From assembly GCF_003313465.1 (NCBI RefSeq), contig NZ_KZ845677.1, positions 1 to 63,341 of the forward strand: 63,341 nucleotides of DNA. Reading direction: 5' to 3'. The position numbers and the translations under genes were made by a program. Source of the stretch: Thermoflavimicrobium daqui (GTDB lineage: Bacteria; Bacillota; Bacilli; Thermoactinomycetales; Thermoactinomycetaceae). Below, piece by piece: positions 26,416 through 35,471 of this stretch (the stretch's first letter is position 1; every line of letters begins with the position of its first letter). The notes under the pieces are model-generated. The model was not told where the DNA came from and did not search any database. It saw only the letters and a list, made by a program, of their open reading frames with translations.

Positions 26416-28113
26416 TTAAAAAGGTAAATCCGGTTTTTTTCCTTCAAAAATCTCCTTTAACATATGTTTCGCATAGCCAGCCATTTGTCCAAACGTAATT
26501 TGTGCAGGCATAGGTGCTTCGTCGGCATCAACGACAACATCAATAATACAGGGTTTTTTTAGGCTGACAGCTTGCTCAAAAGCTGGCTGTAAATCTTCTG
26601 CTTTTTCTACACGAATTCCTATTCCTCCACAGGCCTGTGCATACTGGGCGAAGTTTGGGTTGGTGAGATCTGTTCCGTATTCGATGTTACCCATTACTTC
26701 TTGTTCAAACTTAATCATCGCGATTTTACTATTGTTCAATACAACGACAATAATCGGAAGACCGTATTTCACAGCGGTAACAAAATCAGCCATTGTCATG
26801 GCGAATCCCCCATCACCACAAATAGCGAATACTTGCCGTTTTGGATATGCTATTTTTCCTGCAATAGCACCTGGAAGTCCACAACCAAGGGTTGCTAGCC
26901 ACCCTGAAATAATCATTTGTTGATTGGTCATATGAAAATGCCGTGCCACCCAAACCGTTACATTTCCAACATCAACTGACAACACCGCATCATCCGTTGT
27001 CACTTGTCTAAGTGCTTGGATAACACGTTGTGGCTTTAAAGGAAGTGATTCTTCACTTTCTTCATGACTTATTATTTTTAACCATACTTCTTTCTCATTC
27101 TGCATTTTCTCTAAGAAGGAGCGATCTGTCTTTTTAGTAATGTGTTCAGTTAGCCAATCTAGTGACTTCTTAGCATCTCCTACCACTCCAACATCGACCA
27201 AATGTCTTTTACCGACCTGCGTTGCATCCGTATCGATTTGAATGGTTTTGGCTCCATCTGGTAAGAAGCCCGTAAATGGAAAAGAAGTTCCTACCATAAT
27301 CAAAGTATCCGCTTCTTTCATCGCATCAAAAGAAGGTCTTGTCCCAATGAGTCCGAGTCCGCCTAAACAAAAGGGATGATCATCCGGGATAACGCCTTTA
27401 CCTGGTAAGCTTAGCACAATTGGGGCAGCAATTTGTTCAGCGAAGGAAAGTAAAGAGTCACGTGCATGTTTCGCACCTTTCCCCGCCAAAATCACTGGTT
27501 TCTTTGCTTGCTCCAATACAGCCTTTGCTTTTTCTAAATCTTGTTTCTGAGGGGTTATCTCTGGATACACAATCAATGAGTTTGTTTTTCGAGCTTCTGG
27601 AGCTACTTCAAACTTAGGAATATCATCAGGAATGGTTAAGACAGCAACGCCTTTTTTAGCATAAGCAGTTCGAATGGCTTGATTGACTACTGCAGGTAAT
27701 TGTTCAGCAGACATAATTCGTTGATTATAAACCGAGACATCATCAAATAAACGCTCTAGGTTTACCTCCTGAAAATAGTCTAAGCCCAATAAATCCGATT
27801 CTACTTGTCCAGTGATAGCAAGAACTGGGGCATGATCAAGCTTTGCGTCATATAAACCGTTCAACAAATGAATAGCTCCAGGTCCAGCAATTGCCATACA
27901 AACGCCTAACTTTCCAGTTAGTTTGGCATAGGATGCTGCTGCTAATGCTCCAGCTTCTTCATGTCGTACTTGGATAAATCTAATTTTATCTTTTGCTTTT
28001 CGTAGTGGCTCTATCAGGGAATTGATTGAATCACCTGGCATTCCATAGATATGATCGACTCCCCATTCGATCAAGAGCTCAACCAGAACTTCGCCAGCTG
28101 TTTTTCGAAACAT
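26416..28113 (-). CDS. Thiamine-diphosphate enzyme, pyruvate oxidase-like (YdaP/PoxB family)
   Basis: 565 aa with three ThDP-family domains: N-terminal Pyr domain with IYGMPGDS and the catalytic Glu in RHEEAGALAA (about residue 50), a central Rossmann-like domain (about 190-330) and a C-terminal PP domain with the ThDP motif GDGGFAMTMADF...VVVLNNSK (about 430-460). Closest by pattern to B. subtilis YdaP and E. coli PoxB (pyruvate to acetate/acetyl phosphate). Acetolactate synthase is less likely because there is no small subunit and no ilv neighbours. Single gene. Confidence 0.87.
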   Translation of the reverse strand: MFRKTAGEVLVELLIEWGVDHIYGMPGDSINSLIEPLRKAKDKIRFIQVRHEEAGALAAASYAKLTGKLGVCMAIAGPGAIHLLNGLYDAKLDHAPVLAITGQVESDLLGLDYFQEVNLERLFDDVSVYNQRIMSAEQLPAVVNQAIRTAYAKKGVAVLTIPDDIPKFEVAPEARKTNSLIVYPEITPQKQDLEKAKAVLEQAKKPVILAGKGAKHARDSLLSFAEQIAAPIVLSLPGKGVIPDDHPFCLGGLGLIGTRPSFDAMKEADTLIMVGTSFPFTGFLPDGAKTIQIDTDATQVGKRHLVDVGVVGDAKKSLDWLTEHITKKTDRSFLEKMQNEKEVWLKIISHEESEESLPLKPQRVIQALRQVTTDDAVLSVDVGNVTVWVARHFHMTNQQMIISGWLATLGCGLPGAIAGKIAYPKRQVFAICGDGGFAMTMADFVTAVKYGLPIIVVVLNNSKIAMIKFEQEVMGNIEYGTDLTNPNFAQYAQACGGIGIRVEKAEDLQPAFEQAVSLKKPCIIDVVVDADEAPMPAQITFGQMAGYAKHMLKEIFEGKKPDLPF

Positions 28114-28285
28114 GTTATTTCTCCCTTTCTTTGATTTGGCATTTGTTCTTATTTTGCTCGAGACCTAGGAAATCGATGCTTTTTAAACAAAAAACGCAAG
28201 CAATTTCGAACCAATGGCTTGCGCTAGCTGAATAAAGATTAATGTTACGTTTTAAAAGCAGTGATTTATTAAATAAAGGAAGAGA

Positions 28286-29749
28286 TTACAAGTTAATTTT
28301 CTTTGCATTACTCGCTGAACTTTCATGATGAAGACGATTTACTGCTGTGACCATATACGTATAAGAATGATTCATTGAAACTGATCGATCCACATAAGAA
28401 TGAACCGAAGAGGTTGTATTACGTATTTTTGCTAAAATATGTTGGGGCTGATCAAGTTGATGTGGTGCATCATCCATAAAGCGGTATAGTACAAAATAAG
28501 CAGTCTGTATTGGGCTTTGATCTTGCCACTTCATTTCAACATGATCCCCCGTTTTAGTTACTGATTTTAAGAGTGGGGCTGATGGTGCCGATGATCCAAG
28601 CCAAGGCATAACAGGTACAAGGGACTCATATTTCAAATGACTCTTCTTCAACCGATCTGTTACTCCCAAAGGGTTCTCCACCACATTCCTTACACTAAAT
28701 AAACTACTCCCTTTGATTTCAGGATGGGATAAATTGAGATTCCATTGGCGGGGAATTTCTTCTGGATCACTCCATTTACCACTTTGTCCAACACGGTAAA
28801 TTCCATGACCGATATATAAGTGTGTCTGATTATTTTTAACTTCTCGCGACCACCAATCAGCAAGCTTTTGGTAATCAGCTGCTTTATTCCCAATATACCA
28901 ATAAAGTTGTGGTATGATGTAATCAATCCATTTCTGACGAATCCATTTACGTGAATCAGCATACAAGTCATCATAACTTTCGAGCCCAGATGTATCTGAT
29001 CCATCCGGGTCTGTGGAACGATTTCGCCAGATTCCAAATGGGCTAATACCAAACTGAACATGTGCTTTTTTTTGCTTAATTTCTTTAGCCAAGCGTTCGA
29101 TTAGTTGATTCACATTATTTCGTCGCCAATCAGCCTTCGAGGGGAATTGGGATGAACCATATTTTTGATAGGTACTTTCATCAGGAAACTCTTCACCTTG
29201 AACCGGATAAGGATAAAAATAATCATCGAAATGGACAGCATCGATATCATATTGACTTACTACCTCGATGACACTAGACACAATATGATCCATCACTTCT
29301 GGAATGCCTGGATCATAATAGAGTTTATTCCCATACTCTCTAACCCAATGAGGATTCTTCCGGGCTGGATGATTTGGAGCAAGTGAACTACGATTAGTAT
29401 TGTTATTGACTCGATAAGGGTTAAACCACGCATGAAACTCCATATTTCTCTGATGAGCCTCTTTAATCATCATCGCTAATGGATCATATCCCGGATTTTT
29501 CCCTTGTGTACCTGTGAGATATTTGGACCATGGATTGATGGAGGATGGATAAAAGGCATCTGCTGTAGGACGGATTTGTACAATTACAGCATTCATATGC
29601 AGTGCTTGCATCTTATCCAATAAATCGATCAGCTCTTTTTGCTGTTTTTCTCTACTTAACCCTGTTGTCGAAGGCCAATCAATATTTTCCACAGTAGCAA
29701 TCCAAACGGCTCGAAACTGTCGCTTCCGCCAAGGACGATCTGCACTCAT
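28286..29749 (-). CDS. GH10-like (GHL10/DUF187, YngK-type) glycosyl hydrolase without signal peptide
   Basis: 487 aa. The GHL10 domain starts almost at residue 10 (RQFRAVWIATVENIDWPS) and includes IRPTADAFYPSSINPW, H-A-W-F-N-P-Y-R and the IDAVHFDDYFYP segment; the C-terminal ~90 residues look like a fibronectin-III-type domain (GDHVEMKWQDQSPIQTAYFV). YngK-like relatives are usually exported, but no signal peptide or lipobox is present here; SD GGAGGTG fixes the start, and the upstream frame closes. The substrate is probably a polysaccharide or peptidoglycan-linked glycan (inference). A 24-base perfect palindrome lies 21 bases upstream. Confidence 0.85.
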   Translation of the reverse strand: MSADRPWRKRQFRAVWIATVENIDWPSTTGLSREKQQKELIDLLDKMQALHMNAVIVQIRPTADAFYPSSINPWSKYLTGTQGKNPGYDPLAMMIKEAHQRNMEFHAWFNPYRVNNNTNRSSLAPNHPARKNPHWVREYGNKLYYDPGIPEVMDHIVSSVIEVVSQYDIDAVHFDDYFYPYPVQGEEFPDESTYQKYGSSQFPSKADWRRNNVNQLIERLAKEIKQKKAHVQFGISPFGIWRNRSTDPDGSDTSGLESYDDLYADSRKWIRQKWIDYIIPQLYWYIGNKAADYQKLADWWSREVKNNQTHLYIGHGIYRVGQSGKWSDPEEIPRQWNLNLSHPEIKGSSLFSVRNVVENPLGVTDRLKKSHLKYESLVPVMPWLGSSAPSAPLLKSVTKTGDHVEMKWQDQSPIQTAYFVLYRFMDDAPHQLDQPQHILAKIRNTTSSVHSYVDRSVSMNHSYTYMVTAVNRLHHESSASNAKKINL

Positions 29750-29769
29750 TCATAGCACCTCCAACATTT

Positions 29770-29793
29770 TATATATAGAATATTCTATATATA
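29770..29793. promoter_or_regulatory. Perfect 24-base palindrome before the GH10-like gene
   Basis: TATATATAGAAT / ATTCTATATATA is fully symmetric and lies 21 bases before the start codon, where it would overlap the promoter or transcription start. Probably a repressor operator; the protein is unknown. Confidence 0.55.
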
Positions 29794-29950
29794 ATGATAG
29801 AATACCTTCTAATAAAGCTTTTGGGTTCAGTTTAATAAATAAAGGGATCTCGTATCGCAATTAATTCTGTTTTTCTGTTTCCTCTTATTTTGATTTAATA
29901 TATTAAAAAGCTAACTCTCTTAAGGTTATTTTACGGTGAAAAATAAAAAA

Positions 29951-29973
29951 GAGCTGTCGAAACAGCTCATCAA
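29951..29973 (-). terminator. Terminator of the AraC-family gene
   Basis: GAGCTGT-CGAA-ACAGCTC (29951-29968), a tetraloop hairpin followed on the minus strand by TTTTTTATTTTT. Confidence 0.88.
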
Positions 29974-29998
29974 ATATTGACAAATCAACAGAAATGTA

Positions 29999-30871
29999 TT
30001 ATTTTTTAGAAATCGGTATCCATATTTCGCTTTTAAAAGTGGGTGATGTTATATCTTTATCCTCATTCCAAAGGATTTCTGGACCTCCTATTTGCTCATA
30101 GTTTGAGGATGGAAACCATTCGGAATAAATGCGTCCCCATATATTTTGCAATGTATCAGGAAAGGATCCAATTACCTCGAATACAGCCCATGTTGAGGCA
30201 GAAACTTCAAGTTGTTCTAAGTTATCTGGACACTCCTTTGTTGTGACTACGCCAATATAATGGTCAAGCTCTCCTTTTTCCTGCATTCTGCCTTCCGAAA
30301 AGTTCGTGGAAGCGCTTAGCAATCCTATAGGCTCCACATTCGAAAGCTTTTTTAGTTGATCGATCTTTTCATGATCTAAACTTTCCCACATCGAAGCAAT
30401 CACCGGATTAACTCCTTTAAAAATGATTGGAACTCTTTTCTTGATACCAACAATACGAAATGCCTCTTTTTCTTCCAATCGATAGTTCATTTCAGCTCCT
30501 CCTTTAATAGATAGCTGGAAGGTCATTCGTGGATATGCTTTAAGTGATTGTCCATTATTTCTAACTTCTGACGGTGTAAGACCATGTAAATTTTGAAAAG
30601 CTCTTGTAAAGGAATCAGGTGAGTTGTACCCATATTTCATTGCAACATCAATAACCTTTACATTGCTATCTCTAAGATCAAATGCTGCAAGTGTAAGCCG
30701 TCTACGGCGAATATATTCCGATAGCGTAATTCCTGCAAGAAAGGAAAACATCCTCTTAAAATGATATTCGGAACAGACAGCCAGCCTTGCTACTTCTTTA
30801 TAGTCAATCTCGTTTGTAAGATTTTCTTCGATATAATTGATTGCTTCATTCCAATTTTTTAGCAAATCCAT
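29999..30871 (-). CDS. AraC-family regulator with GyrI-like effector-binding domain
   Basis: 290 aa. Two helix-turn-helix motifs in the first ~105 residues ([17 protein letters not shown] and [20 protein letters not shown] with the AraC signature G-Y-x-S-x-D-S-F-x-R-x-F), then a GyrI-like/BmrR-type ligand-binding domain (about 125-290) starting [19 protein letters not shown]. Resembles Rob/YdeE-type regulators that sense lipophilic compounds. It is adjacent to the second copy of the dispersed repeat and is not in an operon; target unknown. Confidence 0.9.
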   Translation of the reverse strand: MDLLKNWNEAINYIEENLTNEIDYKEVARLAVCSEYHFKRMFSFLAGITLSEYIRRRRLTLAAFDLRDSNVKVIDVAMKYGYNSPDSFTRAFQNLHGLTPSEVRNNGQSLKAYPRMTFQLSIKGGAEMNYRLEEKEAFRIVGIKKRVPIIFKGVNPVIASMWESLDHEKIDQLKKLSNVEPIGLLSASTNFSEGRMQEKGELDHYIGVVTTKECPDNLEQLEVSASTWAVFEVIGSFPDTLQNIWGRIYSEWFPSSNYEQIGGPEILWNEDKDITSPTFKSEIWIPISKK

Positions 30872-31171
30872 TGATATGACCTCCTTGATCTATAGAATAG
30901 CAGGTGATAAATGCATCCACCCGACATTTTGTGCACCATTATGCAGGATTTATGCTTATTCATAAGGTTAGTATGTAAAAAATGAAACATTACGAACTAC
31001 AGCATGTTGCATCATTCGATCGAGAATCCAGATCATACCTGGAGATAATCATGATTCGTTTTTGTGTAGGATCGACTTTGGCGCTAAACCTTTAGCGGGA
31101 GTGAGCAGGGAAACGATGAGCGGCTGATTAAGAGGGCAACTTCTACGATTGCTATTTCTATAGATTGCATT
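30872..31171. other. Intergenic gap holding dispersed repeat copy 2
   Basis: Beyond the repeat at 31001-31112, the gap contains only the promoter region of the leftward araC-like gene. No gene is seen. Confidence 0.5.
31001..31112. repeat. Dispersed repeat, copy 2
   Basis: Imperfect second copy of the 1866-1980 repeat, sharing AGCATGTTGCATCATT, AATCCAGATCATA and TTTTTGTGTAGGATCGACT in the same order and spacing. Confidence 0.65.
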
Positions 31172-32077
31172 TTAATGCTCTTTCTCCTCTACTTCATACC
31201 AAGGATTGATATGTACCAATACTTCCTGAATACCGCTATCATGAACCATCAATACTCTCTTGATCTCTCTAGATACATCATGCCCCTCTTGAACAGTCAA
31301 GTATCCGGGTATTCCTACTCGAACGTCTACTAAAATATAGTGACCATGCTCCCGAGCGCGAATCCGATCAATTCGCTTTACTTCATCGATAGCCAAAATC
31401 AATTTCTTATATTGATCTAATTTCTCCTCTGAAACATTTCTCTCCATTAATATATCAATCGATTCTTTACCCATATGAATCGCTACTTTTAAAATAAGCA
31501 CAGAAACGACAATGCTAGCGATAGGATCACCATATTTAGTATATGGAATATGAAAATGATTACCTAGTATGGCCACACCTATCCCGATTACAGCTGCCAA
31601 TGAAGCATACACATCCGACAAATGGTCATAAGCTGTTGCTATTAAACCTTTACTTTGATACTCTTTGCCAATACGTATGGTATAGATATATAAAAGCTGT
31701 TTCCATATTAGTGAAACCAAGGCGGCGATTAAGGCTATAAAATGGGCTTCTATAGCCGGCTCAAATAATGAGACCACCGAATGATAGATCATCAATAGAG
31801 CAACCAATAATAAGGTAATAGCTACCAATCCTGAAGCGATAATCTCTGCTTTTCCATGTCCATAAGGATGTTCATCATCTGCTGGCATATTGGAAACCCG
31901 CATCGATCCAATGGAAATACCTGAAGCAAAAACATCTGCTGCATTATGTGCACCATCTGCAATTAAAGATGGACTTTGGAATAAAAAGCCGATAATGATC
32001 TTAATTCCTGTTAAAAACACATTACTAACCAGACTAATCCAAGCGGCTATCATCGGTTCTCTCTGCTTGTTTCTCAT
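31172..32077 (-). CDS. Cation diffusion facilitator (CDF) metal transporter
   Basis: 301 aa, six membrane helices (about residues 10-210) and a C-terminal cytoplasmic ferredoxin-like domain. Metal-site motifs: D-G-A-H-N-A-A-D in TM2, HPYGHGKAE at the TM2-TM3 loop and Y-D-H-L-S-D-V in TM5. Exports divalent cations (Mn, Zn or Fe) by proton antiport; closest in pattern to B. subtilis YdfM/YeaB (MneS/MneP-like), so manganese is possible but unproven. Single leftward gene. Confidence 0.9.
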   Translation of the reverse strand: MRNKQREPMIAAWISLVSNVFLTGIKIIIGFLFQSPSLIADGAHNAADVFASGISIGSMRVSNMPADDEHPYGHGKAEIIASGLVAITLLLVALLMIYHSVVSLFEPAIEAHFIALIAALVSLIWKQLLYIYTIRIGKEYQSKGLIATAYDHLSDVYASLAAVIGIGVAILGNHFHIPYTKYGDPIASIVVSVLILKVAIHMGKESIDILMERNVSEEKLDQYKKLILAIDEVKRIDRIRAREHGHYILVDVRVGIPGYLTVQEGHDVSREIKRVLMVHDSGIQEVLVHINPWYEVEEKEH

Positions 32078-32446
32078 ACTTCTTACCTAGCTACTTTACA
32101 TTTAAAATGGGTAGCAAGGCTCCTCCTTTATTACAAAAAATTTAATATGGCAAGAGTGATTTATTTATATTTATCTGTAGCAGTTCTTGTCACATAGAAC
32201 TTCTTGATTTATGAAGATGGGGCTACCTTGACGCTCAGCCGAAAAATACTTCTTGTTACCTATTTATGAGTATCAATACTACTACTTATAAAAACAGCTC
32301 CTCCTTATTACTGTTGACTGAAACAGACTAAAATAAGCAGCTTCTCTAAAATACTTCAGAACTTATTTTTGGATTGTAAATAAACATGATTTAAATTAAA
32401 ATCAACATATTAATCTGTTATACCTATGACAAAAGGAGGTGCATAT
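32078..32446. other. Intergenic region between CDF and lysE genes
   Basis: AT-rich, non-coding. A stretch near 32180-32260 (AGTTCTT...TAGAACTTCTT...TTACCTATTT) weakly resembles a stretch at 53008-53090, which may reflect a decayed common element. Nothing else is recognised. Confidence 0.35.
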
Positions 32447-33073
32447 ATGGAATGGGGCAGTCTTCTTTCTTTTCTAGCAACATCGATGATCCTTACCCTT
32501 GCTCCTGGACCTGATAATTTATTTGTCATCGCACAAAGTATCTCAGAAGGGAAAAAACCTGCTTTAGCTACTTCTTTTGGACTTTGTTTTGGGATTACTT
32601 TCCATACCTTAATTGCAGCGGCCGGAATCGCTACGATGATTTATCAATCAACCATTCTATTTCAAATTCTCAAGTTTACAGGTGCTATTTACCTTCTCTA
32701 CTTAGCTTGGCAAGCATTTCAAGAAGGTAAAAATTCTCTGACCATACCTCAAAAGATAACCACTCCTCAATCATTTTTCACTCATTTCAAAAAGGGTGTA
32801 TTCATGAACATCCTAAATCCAAAGGTATCTTTATTTTTCTTGGCCTTCCTACCACAGTTCGTTTCAAAAGAAGGCTCTATCACTGGGCAAATGATTTTGC
32901 TCGGCATCATCTTTATGATACAAGCTCTTATTATTTTTAGCCTTATGGCTATACTAGCTGGTACATTCAGAGATAAGATTTTAAAAAATGGAAAAGCAGC
33001 AAAGTATATTCATTGGACTAAAGCTGTCTTATTTGCAACGATTGGGATACGACTAGCTCTTAGCGAACAGTAA
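32447..33073 (+). CDS. LysE/RhtB-family amino-acid exporter
   Basis: 208 aa started at ATG 32447, eight bases after AAAGGAGG; the upstream in-frame ATG at 32426 precedes the SD and is rejected. Six membrane segments with the family motif T-L-A-P-G-P-D-N-L-F-V near the N-terminus and the MNILNPKVSLFFLAFLPQF segment mid-protein. Exports amino acids or their derivatives from the cytoplasm. Single gene; a 14-base palindrome (TTATAACGTTATAA, 33078-33091) follows the stop. Confidence 0.9.
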   Translation: MEWGSLLSFLATSMILTLAPGPDNLFVIAQSISEGKKPALATSFGLCFGITFHTLIAAAGIATMIYQSTILFQILKFTGAIYLLYLAWQAFQEGKNSLTIPQKITTPQSFFTHFKKGVFMNILNPKVSLFFLAFLPQFVSKEGSITGQMILLGIIFMIQALIIFSLMAILAGTFRDKILKNGKAAKYIHWTKAVLFATIGIRLALSEQ

Positions 33074-33229
33074 TTTATTATAACGTTATAAACTTTTGTC
33101 AAGAAAATGTCAGAAATTATTCCATTAAAATAGTTTATGACTTATAATTCAGAGATAAATATATGTATATGTTTTGTGTATATAAAATAGGCAATATCTT
33201 CATAATAAACTAGAAGGAAGTGGTTTTTG

Positions 33230-34495
33230 GTGACAGGTCAAGGTTTAAAAATTAGAGAAAACATAAATCCTTATGAAATTGTACAAAGGCAAATCGAATC
33301 AGCTGCAGAGAAGCTTGGTCTTGAAAGACATGTAGTAGAAATTCTAAAAAAGCCGATGCGTGTAATTTCAGTCTCTTTCCCCGTCAAAATGGATGATGGT
33401 TCGATTCAAGTTTTCGAAGGGTATCGCTCACAACATAATGATGCGGTTGGTCCAACAAAAGGTGGCATACGTTTCCATCCTGAAGTCAACATCGATGAGA
33501 TCAAGGCATTGTCGATGTGGATGACTTTTAAATGTGGTGTTGTTGGTCTTCCTTATGGTGGTGGAAAAGGCGGGGTCATCTGTGATCCAAGAAAACTAAG
33601 TCAAGGTGAACTAGAACGTATTAGTAGAGCATTTATTGAAGCAATCTCTCAAGTGATCGGTCCAGAAAAAGATATACCCGCACCTGATGTTTATACAAAC
33701 TCCCGAGTTATGGGTTGGATGATGGATCAATTTAGTCGGCTCAATCGTTCATTTTCTCCAGGTGTCATTACTGGTAAACCATTAATTATCGGTGGTTCGA
33801 AAGGCAGGAATGAAGCGACTGCACGTGGCTGTGTATATACAATTGTGGAAGCAATGAAAGATTTAAACAAGCCAATTGAAGGGGCTACCGTAGCTATTCA
33901 AGGTTTTGGAAATGCAGGTCGAATTGCGGCAGACCTCCTAACTGAGTTAGGATGCAAAATTGTAGCAGTGAGCGATTCTAAAGGAGCCATTTATGATCCT
34001 CATGGTCTCGATATAACGGTAGTTAAAAGATTAAAAGATGAATCTACCATCTTAGAATATGGATCTTCCTCTCAAATTGATCCCTCATCCTTATTAGAAC
34101 TAAATGTGGATATTCTCGTTCCAGCAGCTTTAGAAAATGTGATTACCACTGCTAATGCAGATCGAATTCAAGCATGTATCATTGCTGAAGCAGCCAATGG
34201 TCCTACTACCCCTGAGGCTGACCAAATCTTAATCGAAAAAGGAGTTCTTGTCATTCCTGATATTCTTGCGAACGCTGGGGGTGTTACTGTTTCGTACTTT
34301 GAGTGGGTTCAAAACCTAATGAATTACTACTGGACCGAGGAAGAAGTAAATACAAAATTGTCTGAAATCATGATACAATCTTATCATGAGGTAAGTAAAC
34401 TGGCTAAAGAGTATCAATCGGATTTACGTACCGCTGCTTATATGATCTCGCTATTACGGGTTAAAGACGCGATGAACGCACGTGGGTGGATTTAA
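33230..34495 (+). CDS. Glutamate dehydrogenase (Glu/Leu/Phe/Val dehydrogenase family)
   Basis: 421 aa from GTG 33230 (AGAAGGAAG nine bases upstream; TTG 33227 is an alternative). The glutamate-binding and catalytic Lys motif LPYGGGKGG lies near residue 105, with K-C-G-V-V just before; NAD-binding GFGNAGRIAADLL is near 228. Length and sequence match the NAD-dependent catabolic RocG/GudB group of Bacillales. Catalyses glutamate to 2-oxoglutarate plus ammonia. Single gene with a strong terminator. Confidence 0.92.
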   Translation: MTGQGLKIRENINPYEIVQRQIESAAEKLGLERHVVEILKKPMRVISVSFPVKMDDGSIQVFEGYRSQHNDAVGPTKGGIRFHPEVNIDEIKALSMWMTFKCGVVGLPYGGGKGGVICDPRKLSQGELERISRAFIEAISQVIGPEKDIPAPDVYTNSRVMGWMMDQFSRLNRSFSPGVITGKPLIIGGSKGRNEATARGCVYTIVEAMKDLNKPIEGATVAIQGFGNAGRIAADLLTELGCKIVAVSDSKGAIYDPHGLDITVVKRLKDESTILEYGSSSQIDPSSLLELNVDILVPAALENVITTANADRIQACIIAEAANGPTTPEADQILIEKGVLVIPDILANAGGVTVSYFEWVQNLMNYYWTEEEVNTKLSEIMIQSYHEVSKLAKEYQSDLRTAAYMISLLRVKDAMNARGWI

Positions 34496-34499
34496 TATT

Positions 34500-34539
34500 A
34501 AAAAAGGATATAGAGAATTATTTCTCCATATCCTTTTTT
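34500..34539. terminator. Bidirectional terminator between gdh and psuG
   Basis: AAAAAAGGATAT (34500-34511) pairs with ATATCCTTTTTT (34528-34539); the inner stem continues. Serves the two converging genes. Confidence 0.88.
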
Positions 34540-34556
34540 GTGATATTCAAGATGAA

Positions 34557-35468
34557 TTATACTCGCTTCGAGGCTACAGCAATTTTCGCAGCAACTTCAG
34601 CATTATGCTTTACAAGAGCAATATTGGTTTCTAAGCTTTGCCCTTCCGTTAGCTTTTTCACTTTGTCAAGCATAAATGGAGTAACTTTCTTTCCTGTAAT
34701 TCCTTGCTCTTTCGCTTCTTGGAGAGCTTTCAAAATCGCAGCCTCAATTTCTTCATGATTCATAGCATGTGCTTCTGGAACGGGATTGGCTATGACAAAC
34801 CCTCCTTGCATGCCTAATTTCCACTTTGTATCCATCACTTTGGCTACTTCTTCTGCTGTATTTAAACGAAAATCGACTGAATGCCCGCTTTGTCGAGAGA
34901 AGAAAGATGGAAATTCATCACACTGGTACCCCACCACAGGAACACCTTGCGTTTCCAAATACTCTAGCGTACGTCCAATATCCAAAATCGATTTGACACC
35001 TGCACAAACTACTGCGACATTCGTTTTAGCCAGTTCCATTAAGTCAGCTGAAACATCCCATGTTACTTCTCCTTCACGATGCACTCCGCCAATACCACCT
35101 GTTGCAAACACTTGAATACCCGCCAACTGGGCAGCGATCATAGTTCCTGCAACCGTTGTTGCTCCAACCTTTCCTGTTGCTAAAATATAAGGAAAATCAC
35201 GTCGACTCACTTTTTCTACAGCTGGATTGGTTGCAAATTCTTCTAACTCCTGATCATTTAATCCGATTTTCACTTTTCCATTCATGATTCCGATCGTTGC
35301 TGGAACCGCTCCCTGTTTACGAATGATATTTTCTACTTCCTTCGCCATGGATATATTTTGCGGATAAGGCATTCCATGTGATATAATGGTGGTTTCCAGT
35401 GCCACGATCGGTAAATTTTGATTTAAAGCGTGCTGAACTTCTTCTGTAAAAGTAAGAAATGATTTCAT
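34557..35468 (-). CDS. psuG: Pseudouridine-5'-phosphate glycosidase
   Basis: 303 aa of the IndA/PsuG family. N-terminal [17 protein letters not shown]-x-I-x-G-K-V-K-I-G-L, [27 protein letters not shown] and the C-terminal K-K-V-T-P-F-M-L are all conserved. Cleaves the C-glycosidic bond of pseudouridine 5'-phosphate to uracil and ribose-5-phosphate using a lysine Schiff base and Mn2+. Follows psuK by three bases, so the two enzymes form a pseudouridine degradation operon. Confidence 0.94.
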   Translation of the reverse strand: MKSFLTFTEEVQHALNQNLPIVALETTIISHGMPYPQNISMAKEVENIIRKQGAVPATIGIMNGKVKIGLNDQELEEFATNPAVEKVSRRDFPYILATGKVGATTVAGTMIAAQLAGIQVFATGGIGGVHREGEVTWDVSADLMELAKTNVAVVCAGVKSILDIGRTLEYLETQGVPVVGYQCDEFPSFFSRQSGHSVDFRLNTAEEVAKVMDTKWKLGMQGGFVIANPVPEAHAMNHEEIEAAILKALQEAKEQGITGKKVTPFMLDKVKKLTEGQSLETNIALVKHNAEVAAKIAVASKRV

Positions 35469-35471
35469 TTT

